From Kordia algicida OT-1 (lineage in GTDB: Bacteria > Bacteroidota > Bacteroidia > Flavobacteriales > Flavobacteriaceae): a stretch of DNA of 64,000 nt. The position numbers and the translations under genes were made by a program. This document shows positions 8,982 through 18,800 of the stretch, piece after piece (the first letter of the stretch is position 1; each line of letters starts with the position of its first letter). The stretch is from positions 4,623,085 to 4,687,084 of the forward strand of contig NZ_DS544873.1 in NCBI RefSeq assembly GCF_000154725.1, read 5' to 3'. Under the pieces are notes generated by a model, which made no database searches, was not told where the DNA came from, and saw only the letters and a list, made by a program, of their open reading frames with translations.

Positions 8982-10733
8982 TTAGTCTCTTACAAAATAG
9001 ACTTTATGTATTTTTTCGTCTTTTATTCTATAAATTACAATGACATCATTGTAATTGCCTTCAGCATATTTGACACGTTCATGGTCAATAACGGTATTTG
9101 CTCTTACAGTTCTATTTAAGATTTCGCAGTGTAAGTTTGGATATTTTTTAAAGAAAGCTGCCCAACCTTTCTTAAATTCTTCAATTCCTTTTGCAACTAA
9201 GTTATCAGGAAAATTATAAATTTCTATATCCTCGCTGAAATTTTCTAAGAAAGCTTCTGCGTTTCTCAAATTGTAAGCATTTACTTGTCTCTGTACGATA
9301 TTTTCTGGAGATTCTATCAAAACATCTTCCGTACGATAGATGCTTCCGGCTTTAATGACATGACTAATTTTTTGCAAGGCATCAATATTTTGTAATGGAT
9401 TTGCTTCCAGAATGATTAAATCTGCTAATTTGGAAACTTCAATGCTTCCTATTTGGTCATCTTTATCTAATATTTTGGCGGCATTAATGGTTGAAGCTTG
9501 AATGATTTCTAAGTTAGATAATCCAGCAGATTTCATAAGCTTCAATTCTTCTTGATAGGAAGTTGCATGCAAAGTTCCGATGTTTCCTGCGTCAGTTCCT
9601 GTAGCAATATTGATCTTTTTTTCTTGTAATAGTTTCAAGTTTGCGGCTTCGATATTGTTTTCTTCAATTTGCTTATCCTTAAAAGCGATGCCACCTTTTC
9701 TGTAACGTTCAAATTGTGCGTCATTGTCCAAGTGCTTATGATCTTCAAAACTTTTGATAGGAAACGGATTGGAAAGTCGTAATTCTTCATTCGTAAATTG
9801 AATATTTTGTGCAAAAGCTTCCGTATATTTATCACTAACCATTAAAGTCGGAATGTAACTTACATTACTAGCTTTTATCATTTTAACGAATTCATCATCA
9901 ATGATTTCTCGGACACTGTGCACTAAGATATCTGCGTTTGCTTGTATGGCTAGCTTGGCGGTTTTTAGTTCTGTAGCATGAACGGCAACTTTCAAATTAT
10001 GCTTGTGACTTTCTTCAATAGTGGCTTTTACAATTTGATGGTTTAGAACTGGATCACCTCTGTTGATATACCAAATTTTGATAAAATCAGGCTTAAAAGG
10101 CACTTGTTTTTGTACCAAAGCTATTGCTTCTTTTGGCGAGTTGACTTTTATGATTGGACTGTCTTCAATATCAAAAGCTTTTGGTTGATAGGTAGAAACC
10201 AACGGACCTGTTAAGTAAATGTTTGGATAGGAAGTATTATCGCTGTATTGTTCACGAATTTTGTAATTATACATTGGTCCGCCGACATCAATAATGGTAG
10301 TAATTCCACTTTGTAAATAGCGTTTTAATAAATCTGGAGCGTTCCTTTTAAGCCATATTCGTTCGTCTTCATACGGTCTAAACTTTGTTAAGTTGAATAC
10401 ATCTGGTCGTGTATACAAACTTCCAGATTGGAATAAGTGTACGTGACTATCAATCATTCCTGGTAGTAACCATTTTCCTGTACCGTCAATCTTTAAGATA
10501 GTTTCATCGCTAACCCTGATTTTCTTTCGTATATCAACAATTTTTTTATCACGAATTAAAACACTCCGAGTTTTCTCTTTTCCCGTACGTACATCAATTA
10601 CGTTGATGTTTTCAATAAGAATTGCTTCTCCTTTTGGATTTAGTTTGATGCTTTTTACATCATTGATTGCTTCTTTTTGAGCAAAACCAAATGTAATACA
10701 TAAAAGAAATAAAAGAATACACTTTTTCATCAC
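8982..10733 (-). CDS. Secreted amidohydrolase (imidazolonepropionase-like) fused to a SnoaL-like domain
   Basis: This 583-residue protein has a signal peptide (ending near CITFGFAQ). Its TIM-barrel metal hydrolase domain spans about 30-470: GMIDSHVHLF supplies the first two metal ligands, VAVHATE and ILVHSVREI the later histidines, and ATGTDAGNIGT the catalytic Asp. Residues of about 478-583 form an NTF2-like SnoaL domain, an unusual fusion. Substrates of this broad family (dipeptides, imidazolones, organophosphates) cannot be told apart by sequence. The ATG overlaps the stop of the AAA gene by four bases (ATGA), so expression is coupled to it despite the different cellular location. Confidence 0.9.
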   Translation of the reverse strand: MMKKCILLFLLCITFGFAQKEAINDVKSIKLNPKGEAILIENINVIDVRTGKEKTRSVLIRDKKIVDIRKKIRVSDETILKIDGTGKWLLPGMIDSHVHLFQSGSLYTRPDVFNLTKFRPYEDERIWLKRNAPDLLKRYLQSGITTIIDVGGPMYNYKIREQYSDNTSYPNIYLTGPLVSTYQPKAFDIEDSPIIKVNSPKEAIALVQKQVPFKPDFIKIWYINRGDPVLNHQIVKATIEESHKHNLKVAVHATELKTAKLAIQANADILVHSVREIIDDEFVKMIKASNVSYIPTLMVSDKYTEAFAQNIQFTNEELRLSNPFPIKSFEDHKHLDNDAQFERYRKGGIAFKDKQIEENNIEAANLKLLQEKKINIATGTDAGNIGTLHATSYQEELKLMKSAGLSNLEIIQASTINAAKILDKDDQIGSIEVSKLADLIILEANPLQNIDALQKISHVIKAGSIYRTEDVLIESPENIVQRQVNAYNLRNAEAFLENFSEDIEIYNFPDNLVAKGIEEFKKGWAAFFKKYPNLHCEILNRTVRANTVIDHERVKYAEGNYNDVIVIYRIKDEKIHKVYFVRD

Positions 10734-12688
10734 TGATTTGGTTTAGTTCTCAAAATTGCTTCTTCTTGAACAATAATACGTTCTATATGACCTTTTACTT
10801 TGCGTTCAAAGTCCATATCGGCAATGCTAGCGAAATTGTCTAAGTAACGAATGACTTCTTGTTTGCGAATTTCTGCGAAGTTGAGTCCTTTCATATTGGC
10901 AGTCATCAATTCTTTGAGCATTCCCAATTTGGTGTCGTAATCTTTTTGGAAGTATAATTCTGGATTTTCAAACCAATCTTCTTCTAAGTTGAAATCTGTC
11001 AAACGCAATGAAATAGCGCTTTGTATGTTTCGAATGTCTCTCGATGAGAAAAATGGAAATTCTTTTTGAACCGCGCCGTATAAATTCGCATAGAATAAAT
11101 GATCGTTTATGGAAGCATTTGAAAGCGATTCGTTAAAGATACGCCTGATTTTATCGTCTTCAGGTTCATTGATATTCCCAAGAATTTCTCCTGCATTTGC
11201 CGCCAATCCTTGATCGCTCAGATATGTATAATCTGCATGATCGTTCATAGAGACAAAACCAGGTAATGTTTTTTCAATTTTAGACCACCAAATGTAATCT
11301 TGATCTAAGAAATCATGTTCTGTGCGCGCACCATCAATTTTGAATCGTCCTTGAATTCTAGAAATGACAGCTTTGTCTAGTTTTTCAGGCAAATTGGTAA
11401 ATAAACCAACCGAACTATTTCCGTGATTTACTGCGTACGCACCTTCCGTGTATCGTAAAAAGACGCCGATGACTTCTTTTACACCAGCAGAAACACCTTG
11501 TTCTGTACGTTCTTGTAAGTTGTTTTCGGCATCGTCAATAGGAGCGAAGATCAATCGAGTAGGATCTTGCATTGGTTTCATCCATTGTACCATTTTTTCA
11601 GCAGATCCACCTTGAAATGTAGAAACTACCGTGTCTGGCATTGGGTGAAATAGAAACGGAATTTCCAAGTGATCGCAGCGTTCTTTTAACATGGTTGCAA
11701 TGGCAGCAATGAGCATACTTTTTCCTGTTCCTGGAATTCCATAGCCCATAAATACAGGCATAAAACCACCAAGTTCCTGAAAAGGATTTCGCTTGGTTGC
11801 CATGTCGTAACTCATCATACGTTCTACCAAACGCTTGGCGAAGTGTTTTGCATCTTTGTTTCCGACAATTTGCTCAAATCGTATTGGATTGAATTCCACA
11901 CTCGTGGCGCTTCCCGTGAAAACGGTTTCCCAACCCGCAATAGAAAAGTCTGAATCTTCTAGTTGATAGGTTCTATCGGTAATCGATTCCGTATGTTCAA
12001 GCGCACCTTTTCGCTGAATGATTTCGTTTAGATAGGCTTCAAAATACATCACAGAAAAATCAATCACATCTTGTTCAGAGTTGATTAAATTTGGGTGATT
12101 CATGTATTTGTCGTAGTAGAATAACTGACATGAGATTCCTTTGGTTGGTGATATGAGTGAGACTTCTGGAATTCCCGCAAATTTGTTTTGCATTACCGTA
12201 TTGTCTTCCGTTGCCTTTTCTTTTAATCGAGAAACGACATAGTACGACAAACTGAACAACATAAAAGCTGTTGCTGTTTGTTGTTTGGATTCATATTCTT
12301 TGCGTTGTTCTGTAGAAAGCCCAGCTCTTTTTTCATGCAGAATAGACAATCCGGAAGCATCGTAATAACTATCACGAATCCACAAACCGATTGCCAAGGC
12401 TTCTTGCAAGTTGAATAGTGTTTCATTCAGCGCAAGCGGTAACGCCACAGAATCGGGTAGTAAACGTTTTTTGAGACTTAAGATGGTTTTTGAGATTGAA
12501 ATTGCATTTCCACCATTTCCTTTTGCTTTTGATAAGTATAGTAAAATGTCTTCTTGTTCTTTGCTTCCATCTCTGTTTCGCGCTTTGTAGCCTTGTTCCC
12601 ATTGTACACTTTTGATGAATGAGGAAGCTTCTTCGCGTAAGATTTGTAATTCTGTTTTTTTGATAGGAAAAGTTGGTTGTTTCTCCAT
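10730..12688 (-). CDS. AAA+ ATPase, uncharacterised
   Basis: This 652-residue, probably cytoplasmic protein has an N-terminal helical region (1-300) of unknown family and one AAA+ module (about 305-480). Walker A is GIPGTGKS (317-324) and Walker B LIFAPIDDAEN (379-389), with DD where DE is more usual. A sensor-1/second-region-of-homology stretch (VGLFTNLPEKLDKAVISRIQ) contains the putative Arg finger. A helical C-terminal part follows. The closed Walker motifs suggest an active remodelling ATPase. It is followed by the coupled amidohydrolase and preceded by a heptamer tandem repeat within 12 bp of its start. Client and pathway are unknown; coiled-coil and membrane partners are encoded in the same cluster. 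Confidence 0.9.
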   Translation of the reverse strand: MEKQPTFPIKKTELQILREEASSFIKSVQWEQGYKARNRDGSKEQEDILLYLSKAKGNGGNAISISKTILSLKKRLLPDSVALPLALNETLFNLQEALAIGLWIRDSYYDASGLSILHEKRAGLSTEQRKEYESKQQTATAFMLFSLSYYVVSRLKEKATEDNTVMQNKFAGIPEVSLISPTKGISCQLFYYDKYMNHPNLINSEQDVIDFSVMYFEAYLNEIIQRKGALEHTESITDRTYQLEDSDFSIAGWETVFTGSATSVEFNPIRFEQIVGNKDAKHFAKRLVERMMSYDMATKRNPFQELGGFMPVFMGYGIPGTGKSMLIAAIATMLKERCDHLEIPFLFHPMPDTVVSTFQGGSAEKMVQWMKPMQDPTRLIFAPIDDAENNLQERTEQGVSAGVKEVIGVFLRYTEGAYAVNHGNSSVGLFTNLPEKLDKAVISRIQGRFKIDGARTEHDFLDQDYIWWSKIEKTLPGFVSMNDHADYTYLSDQGLAANAGEILGNINEPEDDKIRRIFNESLSNASINDHLFYANLYGAVQKEFPFFSSRDIRNIQSAISLRLTDFNLEEDWFENPELYFQKDYDTKLGMLKELMTANMKGLNFAEIRKQEVIRYLDNFASIADMDFERKVKGHIERIIVQEEAILRTKPNQ

Positions 12689-12699
12689 GTATGTTTTCT

Positions 12700-12854
12700 T
12701 GAGTTATGAGTTATGAGTTATGAGTTATGAGTTATGAGTTATGAGTTATGAGTTATGAGTTATGAGTTATGAGTTGTGGGTTGTGAGTTGTGGGTTGTGA
12801 GTTGTGGGTTGTGAGTTGTGGGTTGTGGGTTGTGGGTTGTGGGTTGTGGGTTGT
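12700..12854. repeat. Heptanucleotide tandem repeat (about 22 copies)
   Basis: A perfectly phased 7-bp repeat fills 12700-12854. The left half is pure TGAGTTA; the middle alternates TGAGTTG and TGGGTTG; the right end is pure TGGGTTG. It lies between the 353-residue gene and the start of the AAA gene, that is, in the presumed leader of the AAA mRNA on the minus strand. Every reading frame of the TGAGTTA part contains stops on the minus strand (TAACTCA), so it is non-coding. Such arrays change length by slippage and may alter expression of the gene below. Confidence 0.97.
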
Positions 12855-12881
12855 TTCAATTTTTCAAGTTCAGTTTCAAAT

Positions 12882-13943
12882 TCAATTCTCTGGCAATTCT
12901 TCTACTTCAAAAGGTTCATGATGCAAGTGAATGATGGTTTCAGGAATTTTTCCGTAGAGTAATTGTATGACTCTGTGTGGCGCCAAAATGTATTTGTGTT
13001 TTACAACTTCACTCCAAACTTGAATTTCTTGTTTTTTGAATGATAGTAGATCATTACTTACTTTTGATGAACTTACGGCATTGATCGTTTCTACGGTTGT
13101 TGTCAGCGAAAACGAATTGAGCGTAACGTCTTTTTGTGCAATAGCTTTGAGTAATGCATGTGTAATTTCGTGATCGTCCTTTGAAAATATGCTGTGTAAA
13201 ATTCCCAAATCGACACGTTTTATTTTTCGCGGATGCACATATTTTAGGCGTTTGTCAATCATATACGCCATATTGTCTAAATCCTGATAACGATCGGCAC
13301 AGTCTTTAATTGTCGAATAAATTTCTTCTGCAATCTTCGGGTCAGGTTTAAAATCGAAATACATAAAACAGATAAACGGTCTGTTGAGCGTTACGTCATA
13401 AAAAGCCCAATCGAGCACATAGGTTGCAAACGTACTTTTGGTTTTTTTAATTTCTCCAAGCACAAATTTTTGAAAGATTTTTTCTTCCTGAATCATATTG
13501 TAATACTGCGAAGAAGAAGCTTCAAATAAATCGCGCTTGCTCACATGTTGTTTGCTTACCATGAGTTGTTTGATGAATTTGTCTTTGAATTCCTCAGCGC
13601 TTGGAAATTTAGTTTTAAATTCTTCCTTTAAGTCCAAATCACTATGAATGTAACGAAGTTCTAAATAGTTTGGAAACCCTGATTCCGTGAGATCGACTTT
13701 CATACGTTCTTCATCAAAACGATATTTTAATTGCATCGCTTTTAGCGAAAACGCGAGTCGTTTGCAATAGTTTTCAAGCGATTTCAGTTCTTCTTTAGTG
13801 CAAATGCGATAGTGATTCCATTCGACTAAATTAATTTCAAATTCGTCCAACACATGCTTTACCATGCTGTAATAAAGTTCATATTGTGCTTCCGAATCGA
13901 GTGTAGCAGCATCTAAAGGTGTTGTAATTTCGTTTAAGGACAT
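12882..13943 (-). CDS. Uncharacterised protein of the AAA cluster
   Basis: This 353-residue soluble-looking protein has no signal peptide or membrane helix. It is rich in charged residues and predicted helices in its first half (for example YCKRLAFSLKAMQLKYRFDE). I do not recognise any domain. It is encoded between the coiled-coil protein and the AAA+ ATPase, on the same strand, separated by 250 bp and 193 bp that both contain repeats. Its constant company with these genes suggests a shared complex, which is inference only. Confidence 0.85.
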   Translation of the reverse strand: MSLNEITTPLDAATLDSEAQYELYYSMVKHVLDEFEINLVEWNHYRICTKEELKSLENYCKRLAFSLKAMQLKYRFDEERMKVDLTESGFPNYLELRYIHSDLDLKEEFKTKFPSAEEFKDKFIKQLMVSKQHVSKRDLFEASSSQYYNMIQEEKIFQKFVLGEIKKTKSTFATYVLDWAFYDVTLNRPFICFMYFDFKPDPKIAEEIYSTIKDCADRYQDLDNMAYMIDKRLKYVHPRKIKRVDLGILHSIFSKDDHEITHALLKAIAQKDVTLNSFSLTTTVETINAVSSSKVSNDLLSFKKQEIQVWSEVVKHKYILAPHRVIQLLYGKIPETIIHLHHEPFEVEELPEN

Positions 13944-13976
13944 AAAAACAATATTGTTTTTGTGATTACTATTTTT

Positions 13977-14125
13977 TGGGCATGTCCACCAATTACAAAT
14001 TGGCGGTCAGGCTTTCGGCTGTATCTTTTTTTGAATTGCGTCATTGCGAGGAAAATTTTAGATGTATAAAAGCCATCTGTTTCTAGAGAAGCAGATTACT
14101 TCGTCGCAAACTCCTCGTAATGACG
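13977..14125. repeat. Two intergenic palindromic elements
   Basis: Two elements lie in the 250-bp gap between cluster genes. At about 13987-14003 CCACCAATTACAAATTGGCGG forms a short hairpin, followed by GGCTTTCGGCTGTATC, which I recall as a common flavobacterial intergenic motif. At 14039-14052 CGTCATTGCGAGGA pairs with TCCTCGTAATGACG at 14112-14125, and inner segments (AGATG...CATCT) extend the fold. The second element resembles the repeat at 3444-3660. Confidence 0.75.
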
Positions 14126-14193
14126 TTTCAAAAATAAAAAAGGATGTCGCCTCAATCCTTCATGCGAAATCGAAAAATATGAAGTGTTAAGAA

Positions 14194-15558
14194 TTACCCT
14201 AACAAATCATCCGAACCACCATCGTTTGTAGGAGTAGGATCTCCACTAGGAGCGTCGTCTCCACTAGGATCACCTGTAGATGGATTTTCGTTGTTTTTAT
14301 AGTATTCTTCGAATAATTCTTTCATGTCAATTCCGTAACGATCAGCGAAGTTTTTGCGGATTTCTACATCTTTTTCACGAATTTCCTGTAATGATTCTGC
14401 ATAACTGCTGTAAATTCCTTTCATCACTTTTTCGTGCACCGGAATGTTTTCCATCATATCTTGACGTGCTTTTGAGCTTGCGGTGTACATTGCTGCTAGT
14501 GTTTCTCCAATTTTTTCATCGGTTTTGATCCCTAAATGTTCTAAAATTGCAGCAAATTCCTGATCGGTTCTAGCTTTTAAAGCAACTACATAACCATCAT
14601 AATAACGAATACGTTCTTCCGTGTCTGATTTTAGTTTGGCTCTGTGTGTTTGTAAGTTACTACGTAATGAAGTCAGTACTTTTATCGTTAAGTTATGTTT
14701 GTGTACAAAACTGTCTTTACTTGCCGCAAGAGTGATGTAGGCAGTTCGCAAACCGTCTAATTCTTCTACTTTTTGTTCTAGTTTTGTGATTTTTGCGAGC
14801 GTTTCAGAATAGTCAGTAGATTGTTTGTCTACAATTTCTTCCAATTCTTGTCGCGCCTGACTTAGCAATGCTTTTTCGGCTTCTAGTTTTTCTTCCGTTT
14901 CTTTCTTTTTCTCTAGAGCTTTTGTATGGTTTTTACTCGCTTCTACGATGGCAACCTGTAGTTTGTCTTCTACTTCTTTGATTTCTACTTCACGATCTTT
15001 TAATCGTTTTACAGCAGCTTGACTTTTAAAGGAAAGTTCTTTTAATAGCGTTTCTGTATCCGAACTTTCAATACGCTTTTGGAACATTTCTTTTGCTTTT
15101 GAATCTGCAAACTTTCTGTCCTTTTGCGCTTGATCTAGTTCTTGCTTTTCTCTTTTTATTCTAGATTTTCGTCCCCAAAGATTGTTCCACCAAGTATCTG
15201 GCTTGTCTAACGCTTCTTGGTATTCACGTTGCGCTTTTTCTAATTCTTTTACGGCATTATCAATAACGCGTTGTTCTTCATCATTTAAGGTAGAAAAACG
15301 CTCAAAAATAATTCCTACTTCGTCTTGGTAATCAGTTAAATCTTTAATGGCATCTAGTAAAGAAGTTCGGTCTTTTTCTGCCATATCAACAACATTGTCT
15401 AATGTTGCATTTAATATTTTTTGACGTACTTCTGGACTGTCTTCCTGCGCTAATTTCGACTTCATTTGGTCGATCGCTTTTCCCCAATCTACTTTATCGT
15501 TTGATTTTTGTTCTTGTTGTGCTCCTGAAGTTTCTAGCAAGTCAAATTCGTCAGCCAT
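14194..15558 (-). CDS. Long coiled-coil protein, first gene of the AAA cluster
   Basis: This 454-residue protein has no signal peptide or membrane segment and is dominated by heptad-like Glu/Lys/Leu stretches from about residue 90 to 270. A Trp-rich break (WWNNLWGR) at about 123-130 precedes them. A helical, less charged C-terminal half ends in a Gly/Asp/Ser/Pro low-complexity tail. It vaguely recalls TelA/XpaC-type cytoplasmic helical proteins, but I cannot show homology. It is the most upstream gene of the minus-strand cluster and is separated by 250 bp from the next, so it may also be transcribed alone. A structural or scaffolding role next to the AAA+ ATPase is plausible. Confidence 0.88.
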   Translation of the reverse strand: MADEFDLLETSGAQQEQKSNDKVDWGKAIDQMKSKLAQEDSPEVRQKILNATLDNVVDMAEKDRTSLLDAIKDLTDYQDEVGIIFERFSTLNDEEQRVIDNAVKELEKAQREYQEALDKPDTWWNNLWGRKSRIKREKQELDQAQKDRKFADSKAKEMFQKRIESSDTETLLKELSFKSQAAVKRLKDREVEIKEVEDKLQVAIVEASKNHTKALEKKKETEEKLEAEKALLSQARQELEEIVDKQSTDYSETLAKITKLEQKVEELDGLRTAYITLAASKDSFVHKHNLTIKVLTSLRSNLQTHRAKLKSDTEERIRYYDGYVVALKARTDQEFAAILEHLGIKTDEKIGETLAAMYTASSKARQDMMENIPVHEKVMKGIYSSYAESLQEIREKDVEIRKNFADRYGIDMKELFEEYYKNNENPSTGDPSGDDAPSGDPTPTNDGGSDDLLG

Positions 15559-15770
15559 ATACTACTGTGTTTATTGTTAATGAATGTTAGTTTTTTATCT
15601 GTATTTGTTTAAAATAATTACTTTAAAATATAGTTTTCGTTTTGGGCAGAAACAATCATTTTTTAAAGTAATCTTTAAATATAAAGAATTTATATAGTAT
15701 CTGTATATAAAAAATTGCAGATGTTACAGTATGATAACCTGCATTGAGTGAATTTGTAGTTTTTTCAAAA

Positions 15771-15806
15771 TAAAAAAAAGGAAATTACTGTAAAGCAATT
15801 TCCCTT
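15771..15806 (-). terminator. Rho-independent terminator of the beta-helix gene
   Basis: On the minus strand GGAAATT (15803-15797) pairs with AATTTCC (15786-15780) around a 10-nt loop and is followed by an uninterrupted run of T (15779-15771). It lies 36 bp after the stop of the repetitive surface-protein gene. Confidence 0.85.
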
Positions 15807-15841
15807 TTCATCGTTAACTAATTACTAAAACTATTATCGTA

Positions 15842-18800
15842 TTAATTGATAATTAATTTTTTAGAAGCTGAACTGTTGTCTGTAGTAATATTTACAATAT
15901 ACATTCCTGATGCGATATTGTTTAAGGCAATTTTATTATTACCAGCAACTAGCGTTTGCTTGCGTATGGTTTGTCCAGACGTTGATACGATTTGTATGTC
16001 TATTTGTCCAGAAACTGAATTATCTAATGTGATATTTAAAATTCCGTTACTTGAAGGATTTGGATACATTGTAAAACTGTTTTCGTTGAAGAAATCTTCT
16101 ACAGACAATATAAATTGTCCTTCAAAAGCTCCAATGTCTCTTGTTGTTCCAAATACAGCTTGTCCAATTTGATCGTCAAAAGTATCAGCTGGATCACCTG
16201 TATTTACTGCTGGCGAAGGATTCATTAATGCGTGCGTCAATGTAGTTCCGCCATTGTCTTGTAATGGACCTAATGCAGGATCAACACCTTCAAGATCATT
16301 TGCTTGCGGCGTAAATACGTTTAAGTCATCACTTCCAATTAAGTTATAGTCGTTTGAAGTAAATGTACCGTCTACATCAGCTCCAGAAGCAGCAGTATTG
16401 TTTGCTACAATCGTATTTTTTAGAGATACATTGTTTACCGCATTGATTCCTCCAGCATTTCCAGTTGAAGAATTCATTGCTACGGTTACTGCATTTAGGT
16501 CAAGACTTGCACCATTGTTTGTTAATCCACCACCAGAAACAGAAGCCATATTACTAGAAATGGTACTTCTAGTTACTACGGTAATACTTCCTGTATTATT
16601 GTAAATTCCAGCACCTTCTGCAGCAGTATTATTGTCTACTGTAGAAGTAGTAACTGTCATCGTAACTCCATTCTGATTCCACAATCCACCACCTTCATTA
16701 GCGGCTGTATTTGAAGAAACAGTACTTTCTGTAATGTTTACAATTCCAGAAGAACCACTAATGTGCATTCCTCCACCATTTCCTGGCGCTCCAGCACCAG
16801 TAACAACTCCTGTGTCATTTGAGTTTAAATTAACACTTGTTAAGGTAACTGTTCCACCTCCGTTACTTTCAATTCCACCACCTGCACGGTTGGAAGTATT
16901 GTCTATGATAGAAATTCCATTTGCTGTTAGTGTTCCAGCAGCATTTAAAATTCCGCCACCTGTAGATTGTGCTCCGTCAGCAACATTGTTTGTGATTGCA
17001 GTTGTTCCAGAAAGATCAACCGTTCCGCCTTCATTGTAGATTCCACCTCCACCAGCAGCTCCCGGTGTAGTCATATCATTTCCTGATGCAGTGTTTCCAT
17101 CTACCGTATGGTCTGTAACTGTCATTACTCCAGAACCATTCCAAAGTCCACCACCTTCATTAGCGGCAACATTTCCATTAGAAGTTCCACCAGAGATTGT
17201 GATGTCTTGCATCCCTGTGATGTGCAAACCACCACCGCTTCCAGGTGCGGCTACTGCGGGTGCAACACCAGCGTTGTTATTGTTTAATGTTGTATTTGTT
17301 AAAGAGATAGTTCCTGAACCTGCATTTACTTCGATTCCACCACCAGCTCTGTTAGCTCTGTTTCCTGTGATTGAAGAATTCATCACACTTAATGAAGCTG
17401 CATCCACCATGATTCCACCACCAGAACCTGAAGTTCCGTCTGCAATGTTATTAGAGATTGTTGCTCCGTTTGTAACGTTTACTGTTCCGTTAGGCAAAGC
17501 AAAGATTCCACCACCACCTTCAGTAGCTGTGTTTCCGCTTGCGGTGTTTCCATCGATGGTAGTTCCATCAACCGTCATGATTCCTGTACCATTCCATAAT
17601 CCTCCACCTTCTGAAGCAGCAGTATTCATGTTTACAGTTCCTCCTGTGATATTTATTGTACTGTTTCCACTTACGTGTAAACCTCCACCATTTCCAGGTG
17701 CTCCAGCTCCAGTTACGACTCCAGTATCATTTGAGTTTAAGTTAACGTTTGTTAAAGTAACAGCGCCACCGCCATTTGTTTCAATTCCACCACCTGCACG
17801 GTTGGAAGTATTGTCGATGATAGAAATTCCATTAGCTGTTAGTGTTCCAGCAGCATTTAAAATTCCACCACCTGTAGATTGTGCTCCGTCAGCAACATTG
17901 TTTGTGATTGCAGTTGTTCCAGAAAGATCAACCGTTCCACCTTCGTTGTAGATTCCACCTCCACCAGCAGCTCCAGGTGTAGTCATATCATTTCCTGAAG
18001 CAGTATTTCCATCTACCGTATGGTCTGTAACTGTCATTACTCCAGAACCATTCCAAAGTCCACCACCTTCGTTAGCGGCAACGTTTCCATTGGAAGTTCC
18101 ACCAGAGATTGTGATGTCTTGCATACCTGTGATGTGCAAACCACCACCGCTTCCAGGTGCGGCTACTGCGGGTGCAACACCAGCGTTGTTGTTGTTTAAT
18201 GTTGTATTTGTTAGCGAGATAGTTCCTGAACCTGCATTTATTTCGATTCCGCCACCAGCTCTGTTAGCTCTGTTTCCTGTGATTGAAGAATTCATTACAC
18301 TTAATGAAGCTGCATCGACCATGATTCCACCACCAGAACCTGAAGTTCCGTCTGCGATGTTGTTAGAGATTGTCGCTCCGTTTGTAATATTTACTGTTCC
18401 GTTAGGCAAAGCGAAGATTCCACCACCACCTTCAGTAGCTGTGTTTCCGCTTGCGGTGTTTCCATCGATGGTAGTTCCATCAACCGTCATGATTCCTGTA
18501 CCGTTCCATAAACCACCACCTTCTGAGGCAGCAACGTTTCCGTTTACAGTTCCTCCTGTGATGTTGATGTCTTGCATACCTGTGATGTGTAAACCGCCAC
18601 CATTTCCAGGTGCGGCAGTAGCAGGCGCAACACCTGCGTTGTTGTTGTTTAATATTGTATTTGTTAAAGAGATAGTTCCTGAACCTGCATTTACTTCGAT
18701 TCCACCACCAGCTCTGTTAGCTCTGTTTCCTGTGATTGAAGAATTCATTACACTTAATGAAGCTGCATCTACCATGATTCCACCACCAGAACCCGAAGTT

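Noticed and set aside
12700-12854. CRISPR array.
   Set aside because: The repeats are 7 bp with no spacers, and no cas genes are present.
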